Shown: one piece after another, positions 7,548 through 15,771 of the stretch
How the letters are laid out: each line of letters begins with the position of its first letter
Numbering within the stretch: position 1 is the first letter of the stretch
Source of the DNA: Bacteroidales bacterium
GTDB taxonomy: Bacteria; Bacteroidota; Bacteroidia; Bacteroidales; UBA7960
Reading direction: 5' to 3'
Assembly: GCA_007131245.1 (NCBI GenBank)
Contig: SLQX01000029.1
Span: 1 to 32,482 of the forward strand
Length of the DNA stretch: 32,482 bases
Translations under genes and position numbers: made by a program
Notes under the pieces: model-generated
The model's input: the letters and a program-made list of their open reading frames with translations, nothing else
Databases searched by the model: none
What the model was told of the DNA's origin: nothing

Positions 7548-8624
7548 ATGAAACATCTGAATAGCATAATAACAGGTACAGGTAGTTACATTCCAACTGT
7601 AACCATAAAAAACAGCGATTTTGTTAATCAAACATTTTTTGAAAAGGATAGTACAGCCATTGACAGCCCCGGAGAGGTTGTGGTGAAAAAGTTTAAAGAT
7701 ATTACCGGCATTGCTGAACGCAGATGGGTTGAGGAAGATCAGACCTGTTCTGATATTGCTACCATAGCAGCTCAGAAGGCCATCGATGATGCCGGGGTGG
7801 ATCCTCAAACCATAGACCATATTATTGTGGCGCAAAATTTTGGAGATGTGATAAAGGATACTATTCAGTCCGACTTGCTACCCTGCCTTGCTTCACGGGT
7901 GAAAAAAAATCTGGGTATTGCCAATCCGGCATGTGTTGGTTATGATATTCTTTTTGGCTGCCCCGGCTGGGTGCAGGGTATTATACAGGCTGATTCCTTT
8001 ATTAAAACGGGACTGGCAAAAAGATGTCTGGTGATAGGGGCTGAAACCCTTTCACGGGTAGTTGATAAGTTTGATCGGGATACCATGATTTTTTCTGATG
8101 GTGCAGGTGCTGCTATTTTGGAGGCCCGTGAGGAGGATGAAAAAAGGGGTGTTTTAGCTTCATCCACCGTTACCCATTCCATAGATGAGGCATACTATTT
8201 ATATCTGGGCAAGTCCAATGCCCCTGAAAGTGATCCCAAGGTGCGATATATCAAAATGCATGGACGGAAAATTTACGAATACTCTATTAGCAAAGTACCC
8301 CAGGCCATAAAGTCCGCCCTCGATAAAACAGACATCCCTGTTGAAAAGGTGACCAAAATATTACTTCACCAGGCTAATGAAAAAATGGATGAAGCCATTG
8401 TAAAAAGGTTTTACCGTCAGTATGGCGTAAAGCAAGATGTGGGAGAGGTGATGCCCATGAATATTCATCACCTGGGGAACAGCTCCGTAGCTACAGTTCC
8501 CACTTTATACGATATGGTAAAAAAAGGAGAATTGAAAGATCATGCTATCCATGAAGATGAAATCATCATTTTTGCTTCGGTGGGAGCCGGCATGAACATT
8601 AATGCATTGATATACAGGACCTGA
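7548..8624 (+). CDS. 3-oxoacyl-ACP synthase III (FabH-like ketoacyl synthase)
   Basis: This 358-aa thiolase-fold enzyme belongs to the ketoacyl synthase III family, which joins a primer acyl-CoA to malonyl-ACP in fatty-acid initiation or a related condensation. The Cys-His-Asn triad is visible: C138 in ILFGCPGW, H274 in LLHQAN and N311 in HHLGNSS. SDGAGAAIL (~183-191) and the C-terminal FASVGAGMN are also typical. The ATG at 7548 is preferred over an upstream in-frame TTG at 7506, because MKHLNSIITGTGSYIP is a normal family N-terminus and the promoter lies too close to the TTG. The protein is 25-40 residues longer than E. coli FabH, and the active-site context FGCPGW differs from the usual AACSGF. 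It is probably a FabH paralogue or lineage-specific variant. It stands alone as a single gene, so context gives no clue to substrate. Confidence 0.88.
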   Translation: MKHLNSIITGTGSYIPTVTIKNSDFVNQTFFEKDSTAIDSPGEVVVKKFKDITGIAERRWVEEDQTCSDIATIAAQKAIDDAGVDPQTIDHIIVAQNFGDVIKDTIQSDLLPCLASRVKKNLGIANPACVGYDILFGCPGWVQGIIQADSFIKTGLAKRCLVIGAETLSRVVDKFDRDTMIFSDGAGAAILEAREEDEKRGVLASSTVTHSIDEAYYLYLGKSNAPESDPKVRYIKMHGRKIYEYSISKVPQAIKSALDKTDIPVEKVTKILLHQANEKMDEAIVKRFYRQYGVKQDVGEVMPMNIHHLGNSSVATVPTLYDMVKKGELKDHAIHEDEIIIFASVGAGMNINALIYRT

Positions 8625-8700
8625 TAATTCAGGTTTGTTTAGAGCATTATCTCATCTTCTCTCAAAATAATGGCTGGAGTCAGTTCTGTGAATAAAAGAG

Positions 8701-10422
8701 TTAATTTTCTGCCGTTATTTTAATCTTTTTACCGGGTTCCAGGTTACTTTCGCCTTCGCACTCCAGGTCGTTGAGTTCTTTTAGTTCATCCACACTAAGG
8801 TGGTCATACCGGGCGGCGATATCGTTCAGGGTGTCGCCTTTTTGTACGGTGTAGTAAACGTATTCACCGGGCTGATTTTGTTCGTCTTCTTCAATTTTTG
8901 CTTCATCCTCTTTTATCTCTTCAACGGCCTGGGCTGTTGAGCTTTCTTCTTTTCCCTGGCTTTCCGTTTCACCGGGGTTTCTCACGATGAGGTTTTGCCC
9001 TGGATGGATGGTAGAACCGGTGATGTGGTTCCATTGCCGGATTTGATTCAGCGAAATGCCATAGCGGGAGGCAATGAGACCAAGGGTTTCACCTCTTTTA
9101 ACCACGTGAGTGTTGGTGTTGGAAGAGAGCTGTGTTGCTGGTCTGACGGGTTGTCTGACAATCAGTCTCTGACCAGGTCTTATGAGTGTTCCCCTCATGT
9201 TGTTGAGCCGCTGAATCTGTCGGACAGAAGTTCCATACCTGCGGGCAATACTCCCCAGTACTTCGCCACGTCTAACTACATGGACGGTGGTTTCGCGCAT
9301 TTGGGCAGCCAGCTCTTCCTGTCTTATTTCTTCGGGTGTTTTGTGGTTGTAAATGGTGTCGGCATTGGCAATAAAAAGGCCCGTATAATCTCTGGGTAAC
9401 CGGAGGGAGTAGGGGTTTCTCTCATTGTGTGGAATGATGTTTTGCCGGAAAGTGGGGTTGAGATACCTGAGATGGTCAAGGGGAATATCCAGAAATTCGC
9501 TTACCGTTCTGAGGCTTAACTGTTGCGTAACCTCTACCGTATCCACATCAAAATGCGAATATATGGGTGGGTTGGGATAAAGGTTATGTTCGCGGGCATA
9601 TTCCATTACGTAGGTAACTCCCATAAATGCAGGCACATAATTTCTTGTTTCCCTGGGCAGAAAATGACGTATTGCCCAAAAATCCTTTACACCCCCAGCC
9701 CTCCTGATGGCCCGGTTCACATTGCCGCCACCTGCATTATAAGCAGCCAGCACAAGGTTCCAGTCGTTATATATTTCGTATAAATCAACAAAGTGCTCGC
9801 ATGCTGCTATGGTAGACTTGTAAATATCGCTGCGATCATCTATCATGCTGTTTACTTGCAAGCCATACATTTTACCTGTTCCATACATGAACTGCCAAAG
9901 CCCGGTTGCTCCCATGTGCGAGCGGGCCACGGGGTTAAGTGCTGATTCAATTACTGCCAGGTATTTTAGCTCCAGGGGAAGGTTGTGTTTGTCCAATTGC
10001 TCTTCAAACAGAGGAAAGTACAACTGGGCAAGACCCAATACCCTTTCGGTAAGATCGCGCCGACGCTCGGCATACAGATTTATGTAGCTCTTTACCGAAG
10101 CATTGTATTCGAATTCTATTGGAGAGTAAGCGTTAAGCTTTCTTATCCTTGCCTCATATACCGAATCACTATACTCGGGGCTAAAACCAGGAGGAAAGTC
10201 GTCAGAACGGTCGGGTATCTCGGCTCTTTTTTCGATGTTGCGGAACACTGTGAGCAGGGCAAGGCTGTCAAGCATTGCCACCACAGGGTCATCTGCGGAG
10301 ATGGTAAATTCTTTTGCCGGTTTTTGATCCGGATGGGTCGTGTCAGCAGGGGCTGTTTCACCAGCTAACAAATTAATACTCAAAAAGGAAAAAAGGCTGA
10401 AAACAAGGATGTGCTTGAACAT
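8701..10422 (-). CDS. mltD: MltD-type lytic murein transglycosylase with three LysM domains
   Basis: This 573-aa enzyme cuts the glycan strands of peptidoglycan between MurNAc and GlcNAc, leaving 1,6-anhydro ends. It starts with a signal peptide (~1-20, ending LLAGE). The goose-type SLT domain spans ~145-245, with the catalytic glutamate at E159 (VIESALNP), then GATGLWQFM and LAAYNAGGGNVNRAI. A LysM-like linker (~298-343) is followed by three LysM domains (~380-423, 438-481, 523-569) that bind peptidoglycan. An acidic Glu-rich spacer (~484-520) separates the second and third. E. coli MltD has two LysM domains. No lipobox is seen, so it may be periplasmic rather than a lipoprotein. It converges with the FabH-like gene (76-bp gap) and lies downstream of tatA after a 242-bp spacer, so it probably has its own promoter. 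Confidence 0.94.
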   Translation of the reverse strand: MFKHILVFSLFSFLSINLLAGETAPADTTHPDQKPAKEFTISADDPVVAMLDSLALLTVFRNIEKRAEIPDRSDDFPPGFSPEYSDSVYEARIRKLNAYSPIEFEYNASVKSYINLYAERRRDLTERVLGLAQLYFPLFEEQLDKHNLPLELKYLAVIESALNPVARSHMGATGLWQFMYGTGKMYGLQVNSMIDDRSDIYKSTIAACEHFVDLYEIYNDWNLVLAAYNAGGGNVNRAIRRAGGVKDFWAIRHFLPRETRNYVPAFMGVTYVMEYAREHNLYPNPPIYSHFDVDTVEVTQQLSLRTVSEFLDIPLDHLRYLNPTFRQNIIPHNERNPYSLRLPRDYTGLFIANADTIYNHKTPEEIRQEELAAQMRETTVHVVRRGEVLGSIARRYGTSVRQIQRLNNMRGTLIRPGQRLIVRQPVRPATQLSSNTNTHVVKRGETLGLIASRYGISLNQIRQWNHITGSTIHPGQNLIVRNPGETESQGKEESSTAQAVEEIKEDEAKIEEDEQNQPGEYVYYTVQKGDTLNDIAARYDHLSVDELKELNDLECEGESNLEPGKKIKITAEN

Positions 10423-10471
10423 GGTAATGGGTTTTGTTGGAAGTATTGATAAAACTGGGTAACTCGTTAAT

Positions 10472-10539
10472 TAAAGGTAAATACATTGTACGCAAAAAAG
10501 GACAATAATGTTGTAGGTTGGTAAAGAAATTTACCTTTA
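10472..10539. repeat. 11-bp inverted repeat in the mltD upstream region
   Basis: TAAAGGTAAAT at 10472-10482 is a perfect inverted copy of ATTTACCTTTA at 10529-10539, with a 46-bp spacer. It lies 50-117 bp upstream of mltD, so it could be an operator or an RNA stem in the mltD leader. No full TAnnTTTG element was found for mltD. Confidence 0.45.
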
Positions 10540-10664
10540 CAACAGCTTACAAAGGTTGTGATTTCTTCCACAGCATGCAATAGGGGTTTTGCGGATTTTG
10601 CAGTGTGAAAAACCATTGAAAAAACGAGATAATCCCCTGGGGAAACTAATGAAGACGGGAAAGA

Positions 10665-10871
10665 CTACTCTTCTTTTGGGGTTTCTTTTTGGGTTTCGGG
10701 CTTGTTTTCTGATGTGCCCTCATCCTTTTGGGCGCTTTTGAACTCTTTGATACCTTTGCCAAGTCCGCGCATAAGCTCAGGAATTTTTCTTCCACCAAAA
10801 AGCAAGACAAGAATTACGGCAATGATGATTATTTCGGTATGGCCTATCATGGCCAATATGGGTGTGTTCAT
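10665..10871 (-). CDS. tatA: Sec-independent protein translocase TatA
   Basis: This 68-aa protein is a small pore-forming component of the twin-arginine translocase, which exports folded proteins across the inner membrane. One short N-terminal membrane helix (IIIIAVILVLLF) is followed by the hallmark FGGRKIPELMRGLGKGIKEF, in which FGG is the hinge and the rest is the amphipathic helix. The C-terminal tail is charged and Glu/Lys-rich. MIGHTE at the second methionine (codon 8) is an alternative start. No tatC is in the window. A Tat substrate, tldD, lies about 5 kb away. A -7 element sits 27 bp upstream. mltD follows on the same strand but far enough away to be a separate unit. Confidence 0.95.
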   Translation of the reverse strand: MNTPILAMIGHTEIIIIAVILVLLFGGRKIPELMRGLGKGIKEFKSAQKDEGTSENKPETQKETPKEE

Positions 10872-10897
10872 GATGTTTCAATTATTAAGGTACGGGG

Positions 10898-10905
10898 CAA
10901 AGTTA
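10898..10905 (-). promoter_or_regulatory. -7 promoter element for tatA
   Basis: The complement reads TAACTTTG, a full TAnnTTTG match. Predicted initiation near 10891 gives a ~20-nt leader. No clear -33 element was seen. Confidence 0.45.
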
Positions 10906-11025
10906 AAAAATTATTGCCAGATTATTATGTTAAATGTCTGCTTTCGTTTTAATCATTGTTGTGATTTACTAAACTGAAAAGAGTTTTACACCGTGCAAAC
11001 AGGCCTTTTGGCCTATGAGTCTCGT

Positions 11026-11057
11026 TTTGCTTTCTGTCTTTCAAATACTTATATTTG
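11026..11057 (+). promoter_or_regulatory. Promoter for the M1 peptidase gene
   Basis: TTTG at 11026-11029 (-33) and TATATTTG at 11050-11057 (-7) are separated by 20 bp. Both elements and the spacing fit the Bacteroidota consensus. Initiation near 11064 leaves a ~26-nt leader. Confidence 0.65.
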
Positions 11058-11089
11058 CAATAGGCGAAGTTTAAACATGCCATTATCCC

Positions 11090-13087
11090 ATGACCAAACT
11101 GATTAATCATAAGCACCCTCTTATTAGCAGAAAACTGATTTTGTCTTTGGTTGTATTTTTCTTTGTACAAAATGTTTGTGCTCAACTATCTGGTGAGCAG
11201 CCTCATGTCGGTTGTGAGCACTTTTGTGCCCGGGTTAAAACCTCTTCTCCCCCAAAAGGTATTTATGAACAGGATAATCGGCTGCATGACTATGATATTA
11301 AGTTTTATGGACTGGACCTTGAAGTTTCTCCCCCTTCTACTTTTCTGGATGGCCATACCAGGGTAGTTGCTGAAGTAACAGAGGATACCATGCGGACCTT
11401 TGTTCTGGAACTTTGGCATGAATTACAGGTCAATGATGTAATTAAAGAAGGAAACAATCTCACGTATTCACATGATGAAAACGTTTTGGAGATTGAACTG
11501 GAAGAAGATCTCTACTCCGGGGGCCTGATTGATGTGAAAGTCTATTATTCCGGGCAGGTAGAGGGTGAGGGGTTTTTCACCGGAATACAAAGTGGAACCA
11601 ACAGTTTTGGCGATCCGGTGTTGTGGACCCTCTCTGAACCCCACAATGCGCGTCAGTGGTTTCCATGCAAGCAAGTTCTTGAGGATAAAGCGGATAGCGC
11701 CTGGGTGTTCATTACTACTCCGTCAGATTTTGTGGCTGCCTCAAATGGTTTGCTACATAATGTTGAGCCATTGGATAACAACCGGTTAAGATATGAATGG
11801 AAAACCTTTTATCCTACAACTTATTACCTTTTATCTATGGCTGTGGGTTATTACCAGGAATACAATTTCTATGCACCCCTTTCCAGCAGTCAGGATAGCG
11901 TAATTGTACAGAATTTTATATACGATTACCCGGAGGTGTTGGAAAGCCAAAAAGACAATCTGGAGAAAACCAAAGACTTCATGCATCTGTTTTCACAGAT
12001 TTGGGGCAACTATCCTTTTGCACAAGAAAAATACGGGCATGCCCAGGCCCCCATGGGAGGCGCCATGGAACACCAAACCATTTCCACCATGGGCTATTTC
12101 GGATTTGACATAACAGCACACGAGTTGGCTCATCACTGGTTTGGAAACCAGGTAAGCTGTGCTACCTGGAGCGATATTTGGATCAATGAAGGGTTTGCTT
12201 CTTATGGTGAGTATCTTGCCCGTGAACATTTACTGGGTCGCGAAGAGGCAGATAGCTGGATGAGATTTGCCCATAGCAATGTAAAATCTGAGCCGGGAGG
12301 AAGTGTTTATGTCCCGCCCATGCAGCTCTCTAATGTTTGGCGAATATTCAATGGTAGGCTGTCTTATCGGAAAGGGGCTGCCATTATACATTTGCTAAGG
12401 TTTGAGATCAACGACGATGAGCTTTTCTTTCATATAATGAAAGACTTTCAAAATACATTTGCACATGGGGTAGCTACGGGGGATGATTATCGTAATGTTG
12501 TGGAGAAAAATACGGGGCAAAGTTGGGAGTGGTTTTTTGACCAATGGTACTATGGTGAAGGGTTTCCCGTTTATGAAATAAAGTGGTGGGAGGATAATGG
12601 GTTCCTTTTTATCCAATCATCTCAGACAACATCTGCCAACCTCCCCGGTTTTTTTGCCGGTACAGTTGAGTTTTTGGTGAAAGGAGATTTCTATGATCAG
12701 CAAGTTAGGTTGTTCCAGGAAGAACCTCTTCAACTGTTTAAAATACCTGTGGACGGTTGCGTAGAGGAGGTTGTATTTGATCCGGATGAGTATATGCTTA
12801 TGGACTATGTGTTGGTGGACTCCTCAGCAATGGCTGACCCTGTTGAGGTTGAAAACATTAACATTGGACCCAACCCGGTTATCGATTTGTTGAATGTTTA
12901 CTTTGAAAGAAAATGGGATCAATCGTCTTACAATATCAGCGATTTACCGGGGCGTATTTTGAAGGAGGGAGATATGACCAGCCAGGAGCATGCCATCAAC
13001 CTTGAAGGCTTGAAAACAGGGATGTATTTGTTGAATATCATTTCCCGGTCAGGAAGCAGGAAAAGCTTCAGGTTTTTTAAAAATTAA
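11090..13087 (+). CDS. Secreted M1 family aminopeptidase-like metallopeptidase with T9SS signal
   Basis: This 665-aa zinc metallopeptidase of family M1 is predicted to remove N-terminal residues from peptides outside the cell. The signal peptide is long (~1-31, ending NVCAQ). The M1 N-terminal beta domain covers ~60-260. The catalytic domain holds HELAHHW (H344, E345, H348), the third zinc ligand E367 in NEGFA 19 residues later, and the transition-state tyrosine Y426 in SYRKGA. The substrate-amine motif is GGAMEHQ (E327), with His replacing the Asn of canonical GAMEN. The large C-terminal helical domain of PepN is absent; QWYYGEGFPVYEIKW marks the end of the catalytic part. A type A T9SS sorting domain closes the protein (from IGPNPVIDLLNV). 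It converges with the S51 gene. The family assignment is firm; specificity is unknown. Confidence 0.93.
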   Translation: MTKLINHKHPLISRKLILSLVVFFFVQNVCAQLSGEQPHVGCEHFCARVKTSSPPKGIYEQDNRLHDYDIKFYGLDLEVSPPSTFLDGHTRVVAEVTEDTMRTFVLELWHELQVNDVIKEGNNLTYSHDENVLEIELEEDLYSGGLIDVKVYYSGQVEGEGFFTGIQSGTNSFGDPVLWTLSEPHNARQWFPCKQVLEDKADSAWVFITTPSDFVAASNGLLHNVEPLDNNRLRYEWKTFYPTTYYLLSMAVGYYQEYNFYAPLSSSQDSVIVQNFIYDYPEVLESQKDNLEKTKDFMHLFSQIWGNYPFAQEKYGHAQAPMGGAMEHQTISTMGYFGFDITAHELAHHWFGNQVSCATWSDIWINEGFASYGEYLAREHLLGREEADSWMRFAHSNVKSEPGGSVYVPPMQLSNVWRIFNGRLSYRKGAAIIHLLRFEINDDELFFHIMKDFQNTFAHGVATGDDYRNVVEKNTGQSWEWFFDQWYYGEGFPVYEIKWWEDNGFLFIQSSQTTSANLPGFFAGTVEFLVKGDFYDQQVRLFQEEPLQLFKIPVDGCVEEVVFDPDEYMLMDYVLVDSSAMADPVEVENINIGPNPVIDLLNVYFERKWDQSSYNISDLPGRILKEGDMTSQEHAINLEGLKTGMYLLNIISRSGSRKSFRFFKN

Positions 13088-13164
13088 ATCGTTGATGCAT
13101 AACTCCGGCTGTAAAAGACGAAAACCTGATTTGTAAGACTGGATCAGCAATATGCGGGCTGTAA

Positions 13165-13195
13165 CACCTGGCCCTCTTTGAAAAGGGGCCAGGTG
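13165..13195. terminator. Hairpin between convergent cargo genes
   Basis: A perfect 10-bp stem, CACCTGGCCC at 13165-13174 with GGGCCAGGTG at 13186-13195, has an 11-nt loop. It sits between two convergent stop codons (13087 and 13235), so it could end transcription from either side. No clean T-run follows on either strand, so termination would not be by the classic intrinsic mechanism alone. Confidence 0.6.
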
Positions 13196-13234
13196 AAGTG
13201 TTGTTGCGTTGCATGTAAACGCGCAATAATAACC

Positions 13235-15586
13235 CTAGAGCTGCTTGACAAACTTTAAAGTATAGGTGTTACCCCTTTCGTCAACCGCCGATAGAAGATA
13301 AAATCCGGGAGCCAATGACGAAATGTTGAGCTGTTTGTGCTTGTGAAATGGTGTTTGATTTTCTTTTATCAACCGTCCATCCGGAGCTAATATACTGAGA
13401 TTAATAATGGGTGCTGCATGATTGTTGTTAATATTTAGCACCTGTCTTGCAGGATTAGGGTAGATTGATATGTCAGGCTTGCCAGACTCTGTGGCAATAT
13501 ATGATGGCAAATCCGTTGAAAGGGTAATGCCAGGTGTAATCAGCCAGTTATCGGGATGAAGGGCACTTCCGTCAAAAAAGGATGCACTCAGCATATATCC
13601 GTCACCTTCATAGGCGTCATAGTACCAACTATACCCATCTCCATTATGATCAACCACCTGCCAGTTTTCGGGCAACCAATCTGAATCAACTTCCTCCCCG
13701 TTTAATCCTCCCTGGAAATCTTCCTCGAAAATCACTACCCTTTCTTTGTTTTCTTCTTCTGGTGTGAATTCAACCTTTACATTGTTGATCATGATGCGGT
13801 CATTGTTTGTGCTTTCATGGTGGCGGTAAGCAATGTGCACCTCTTGATCTTCATATTCTGAAATGGAAATACTTCTTGGTTGATACTCCCAGTTTTCTAC
13901 GGAGGGGTCTAGTGTTTCATCAAAAATCTTTACAAAATTCTGTGGATCGGTACCATCTATAGAAATCCATACGCTGTAATACTCCTCGCGATACTGGGGT
14001 GTGTTGGCCGTGGAAGCCACGTCCCAGCGAAGGAGTACTCCCTTGTCATCCTCCGGTGTTTCTTTAAATGCCCCTGCAACAACAATATTTGTATCCAGGC
14101 TTTCATGGGTAAATGTAGCCTCTGTTACCGGTTCGTGGTTGTTGTCAAGAAGGGTGTCTCCGTTGACAGTCCAGTGGCTGAATTCGTATCCGTGGGCTGG
14201 TTCTGCGGAGAATACTATGTCAACACCTTCTTCTATGGATTCGCCGTTTATGACCGGGCTGTTGTTGCTGGTGGCTGAAATCTCACCCTCGCCCTGGCCG
14301 GTATAATAGTTTACGGTATAAGTTCCATCGGGGGCTTCTTCAAATTCCAGCTGTACAAAAATCTTTTTTTCCAGTTCGTTGTAAGAAAATCTTGTGGAAA
14401 TCTCTGGCTGCAACTCTCCGTTTAGCATCCATTCTTTAACGCGGTAGCCCTCATCGGGTAATGCTATGAAAACAACATCATTTCCCAGGGTAACAGCATC
14501 TCCCGGGTTAATTGGCTGTTGCTCCACAGTTGCTTCAATCACTCCGTTATCCCCGGTAACTTCAAAAGATACCTCTGCACCATATGTCAGCTGGCCATTC
14601 TCGGCGTACCAGTAGAACCACTCTCCTCCTGTTCCTTCCTCCATGTTTGTGAGATCAAATGTAGAGGAGCCCGAAAAATCTCCTTTTGCTTTGTATACCG
14701 AAACGGCTTTTTTATCGTGATACCAATGCAACGGTTCCTGGGTTTCACAGACTTCCGGGGCCTCGTTAGCCCTTACAAAATAGGCGTAATCGTCATGATC
14801 TGGATGACCAAAAACGCGGGCCAAACCATTTTCATCAACTCCCACGGCAGTATATTCATCTACCCCGATTCCTCTGGCCGCCATTTCCCAGTCAGCCATC
14901 ATTCGGGCCATAAATGCCATATGTCTGCCATGCCGGTTGTTGTTATCGCCATATATGGCATCGTAATGAGAATCGGTGACAAGGTTTTCAAGGAAGGGGA
15001 CATCCAAAAAGTCCTTTTCAAGCTTAACCCTGAAATGATAGGGGTTGTTAAGTGCTTCTTCACTCCAAACGGTTCCGTTTTCGGCGGTATAAACGACCTC
15101 ACCCAATACGGCAAGGCCTGCACTTGTCCCACCAATGGGGGCTGACTTTTGATTAACGTGATGGTTTAATGCTTCCTGCAGGCAGGTGCCCGACCAGTCA
15201 TGGTAGTAGTTCCACTGGTTACCTCCGGCCAGAAACACCAACTCAGAATCTTCAACGGCCTGGCATACATCCGGATTGTCAGCCTCTTGGGGACTTTGTA
15301 TAACAATGGATGTCACTGAGTTTACTTCAACCCCCAGTTGGGAGTAGATATAGTTGTTATAGCCGTCGCTCCCTGAGGCTCTCAGTACTACTACATCACC
15401 GCCATTTGCGTGCTCTGTAAGCCATTCCATACCATCATCATTGTCAGAGGCTCCTCCGGCCAAAAGTATTCCAAAAGAGGGTTCTGTTGTCACGTTTTCT
15501 TCTGCTCCAACCCTGTAGAAGTCCTGGGAAAATGTAAATAAGGATAGTGTAATTAGAAAAACCGAAAGTGTGAGTTTTGAGATCAT
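13235..15586 (-). CDS. Secreted cyanophycinase-like S51 peptidase with T9SS signal
   Basis: The protein has 783 aa from the ATG at 15586; a TTG two codons upstream is less likely. A signal peptide (~1-20) precedes a peptidase S51 domain (~35-300). The nucleophile elbow is GGTSAG (S155). H207 in TDSHYDA and E244 in GVDEYTAV align with the His and Glu of the cyanophycinase Ser-Glu-His triad. Cyanophycinase releases beta-Asp-Arg dipeptides from the Asp-Arg storage polymer; the substrate here is not established. Two InlB-like beta repeats follow (~338-417 and ~424-510, core GYEFSHW). Next come two half-modules of a cleaved-adhesin/choice-of-anchor J domain in swapped order (~517-606 C-terminal half, ~618-690 N-terminal half). 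A type A T9SS sorting domain ends the protein (IYPNPARQVLN to GFYLLSAVDERG). The peptidase family is secure. Confidence 0.88.
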   Translation of the reverse strand: MISKLTLSVFLITLSLFTFSQDFYRVGAEENVTTEPSFGILLAGGASDNDDGMEWLTEHANGGDVVVLRASGSDGYNNYIYSQLGVEVNSVTSIVIQSPQEADNPDVCQAVEDSELVFLAGGNQWNYYHDWSGTCLQEALNHHVNQKSAPIGGTSAGLAVLGEVVYTAENGTVWSEEALNNPYHFRVKLEKDFLDVPFLENLVTDSHYDAIYGDNNNRHGRHMAFMARMMADWEMAARGIGVDEYTAVGVDENGLARVFGHPDHDDYAYFVRANEAPEVCETQEPLHWYHDKKAVSVYKAKGDFSGSSTFDLTNMEEGTGGEWFYWYAENGQLTYGAEVSFEVTGDNGVIEATVEQQPINPGDAVTLGNDVVFIALPDEGYRVKEWMLNGELQPEISTRFSYNELEKKIFVQLEFEEAPDGTYTVNYYTGQGEGEISATSNNSPVINGESIEEGVDIVFSAEPAHGYEFSHWTVNGDTLLDNNHEPVTEATFTHESLDTNIVVAGAFKETPEDDKGVLLRWDVASTANTPQYREEYYSVWISIDGTDPQNFVKIFDETLDPSVENWEYQPRSISISEYEDQEVHIAYRHHESTNNDRIMINNVKVEFTPEEENKERVVIFEEDFQGGLNGEEVDSDWLPENWQVVDHNGDGYSWYYDAYEGDGYMLSASFFDGSALHPDNWLITPGITLSTDLPSYIATESGKPDISIYPNPARQVLNINNNHAAPIINLSILAPDGRLIKENQTPFHKHKQLNISSLAPGFYLLSAVDERGNTYTLKFVKQL

Positions 15587-15617
15587 CGTCAATGTTTTTT
15601 GAGGTGGTTTTTTGTTA

Positions 15618-15625
15618 CAAAAGTA
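15618..15625 (-). promoter_or_regulatory. -7 promoter element for the cyanophycinase-like gene
   Basis: The complement reads TACTTTTG, a full TAnnTTTG match 31 bp before the ATG. A possible -33 TTTG (complement of 15650-15653) is 24 bp away, rather far. Confidence 0.45.
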
Positions 15626-15752
15626 TTAGTATATTTTAAATGACTATCTCAAACTGGATTAAGAATAGTTAATAAAATCAATTTTACTGTATTAGGAGGG
15701 TTTGACCGATGAAATACTGTATCCTTTGTTCTTTAATGCTGGTTATTTTTTA

Positions 15753-15760
15753 TAATTTTG
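15753..15760 (+). promoter_or_regulatory. Candidate upstream (distal) -7 element for pyk
   Basis: TAATTTTG matches TAnnTTTG. The nearest TTTG upstream (15725-15728) is 24 bp away, outside the usual 19-21 bp. If used, transcripts would include the hairpin at 15772-15816. Confidence 0.3.
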
Positions 15761-15771
15761 TAAAGCCCTTT

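Noticed and set aside
8995-9399. 134-aa ORF opposite mltD
   Set aside because: It lies antisense to the LysM repeat region of mltD and reflects its repeated codons.
11001-11014. Hairpin AGGCC-TTTT-GGCCT upstream of the M1 gene
   Set aside because: The 5-bp stem has no T-run and lies just upstream of a better-supported promoter; not convincing as terminator or operator.
14519-15145. 208-aa ORF on the plus strand opposite the cyanophycinase-like gene
   Set aside because: It is fully antisense to a coding region with clear S51 motifs, has no recognisable domain and Cys-rich, erratic composition; a shadow frame.
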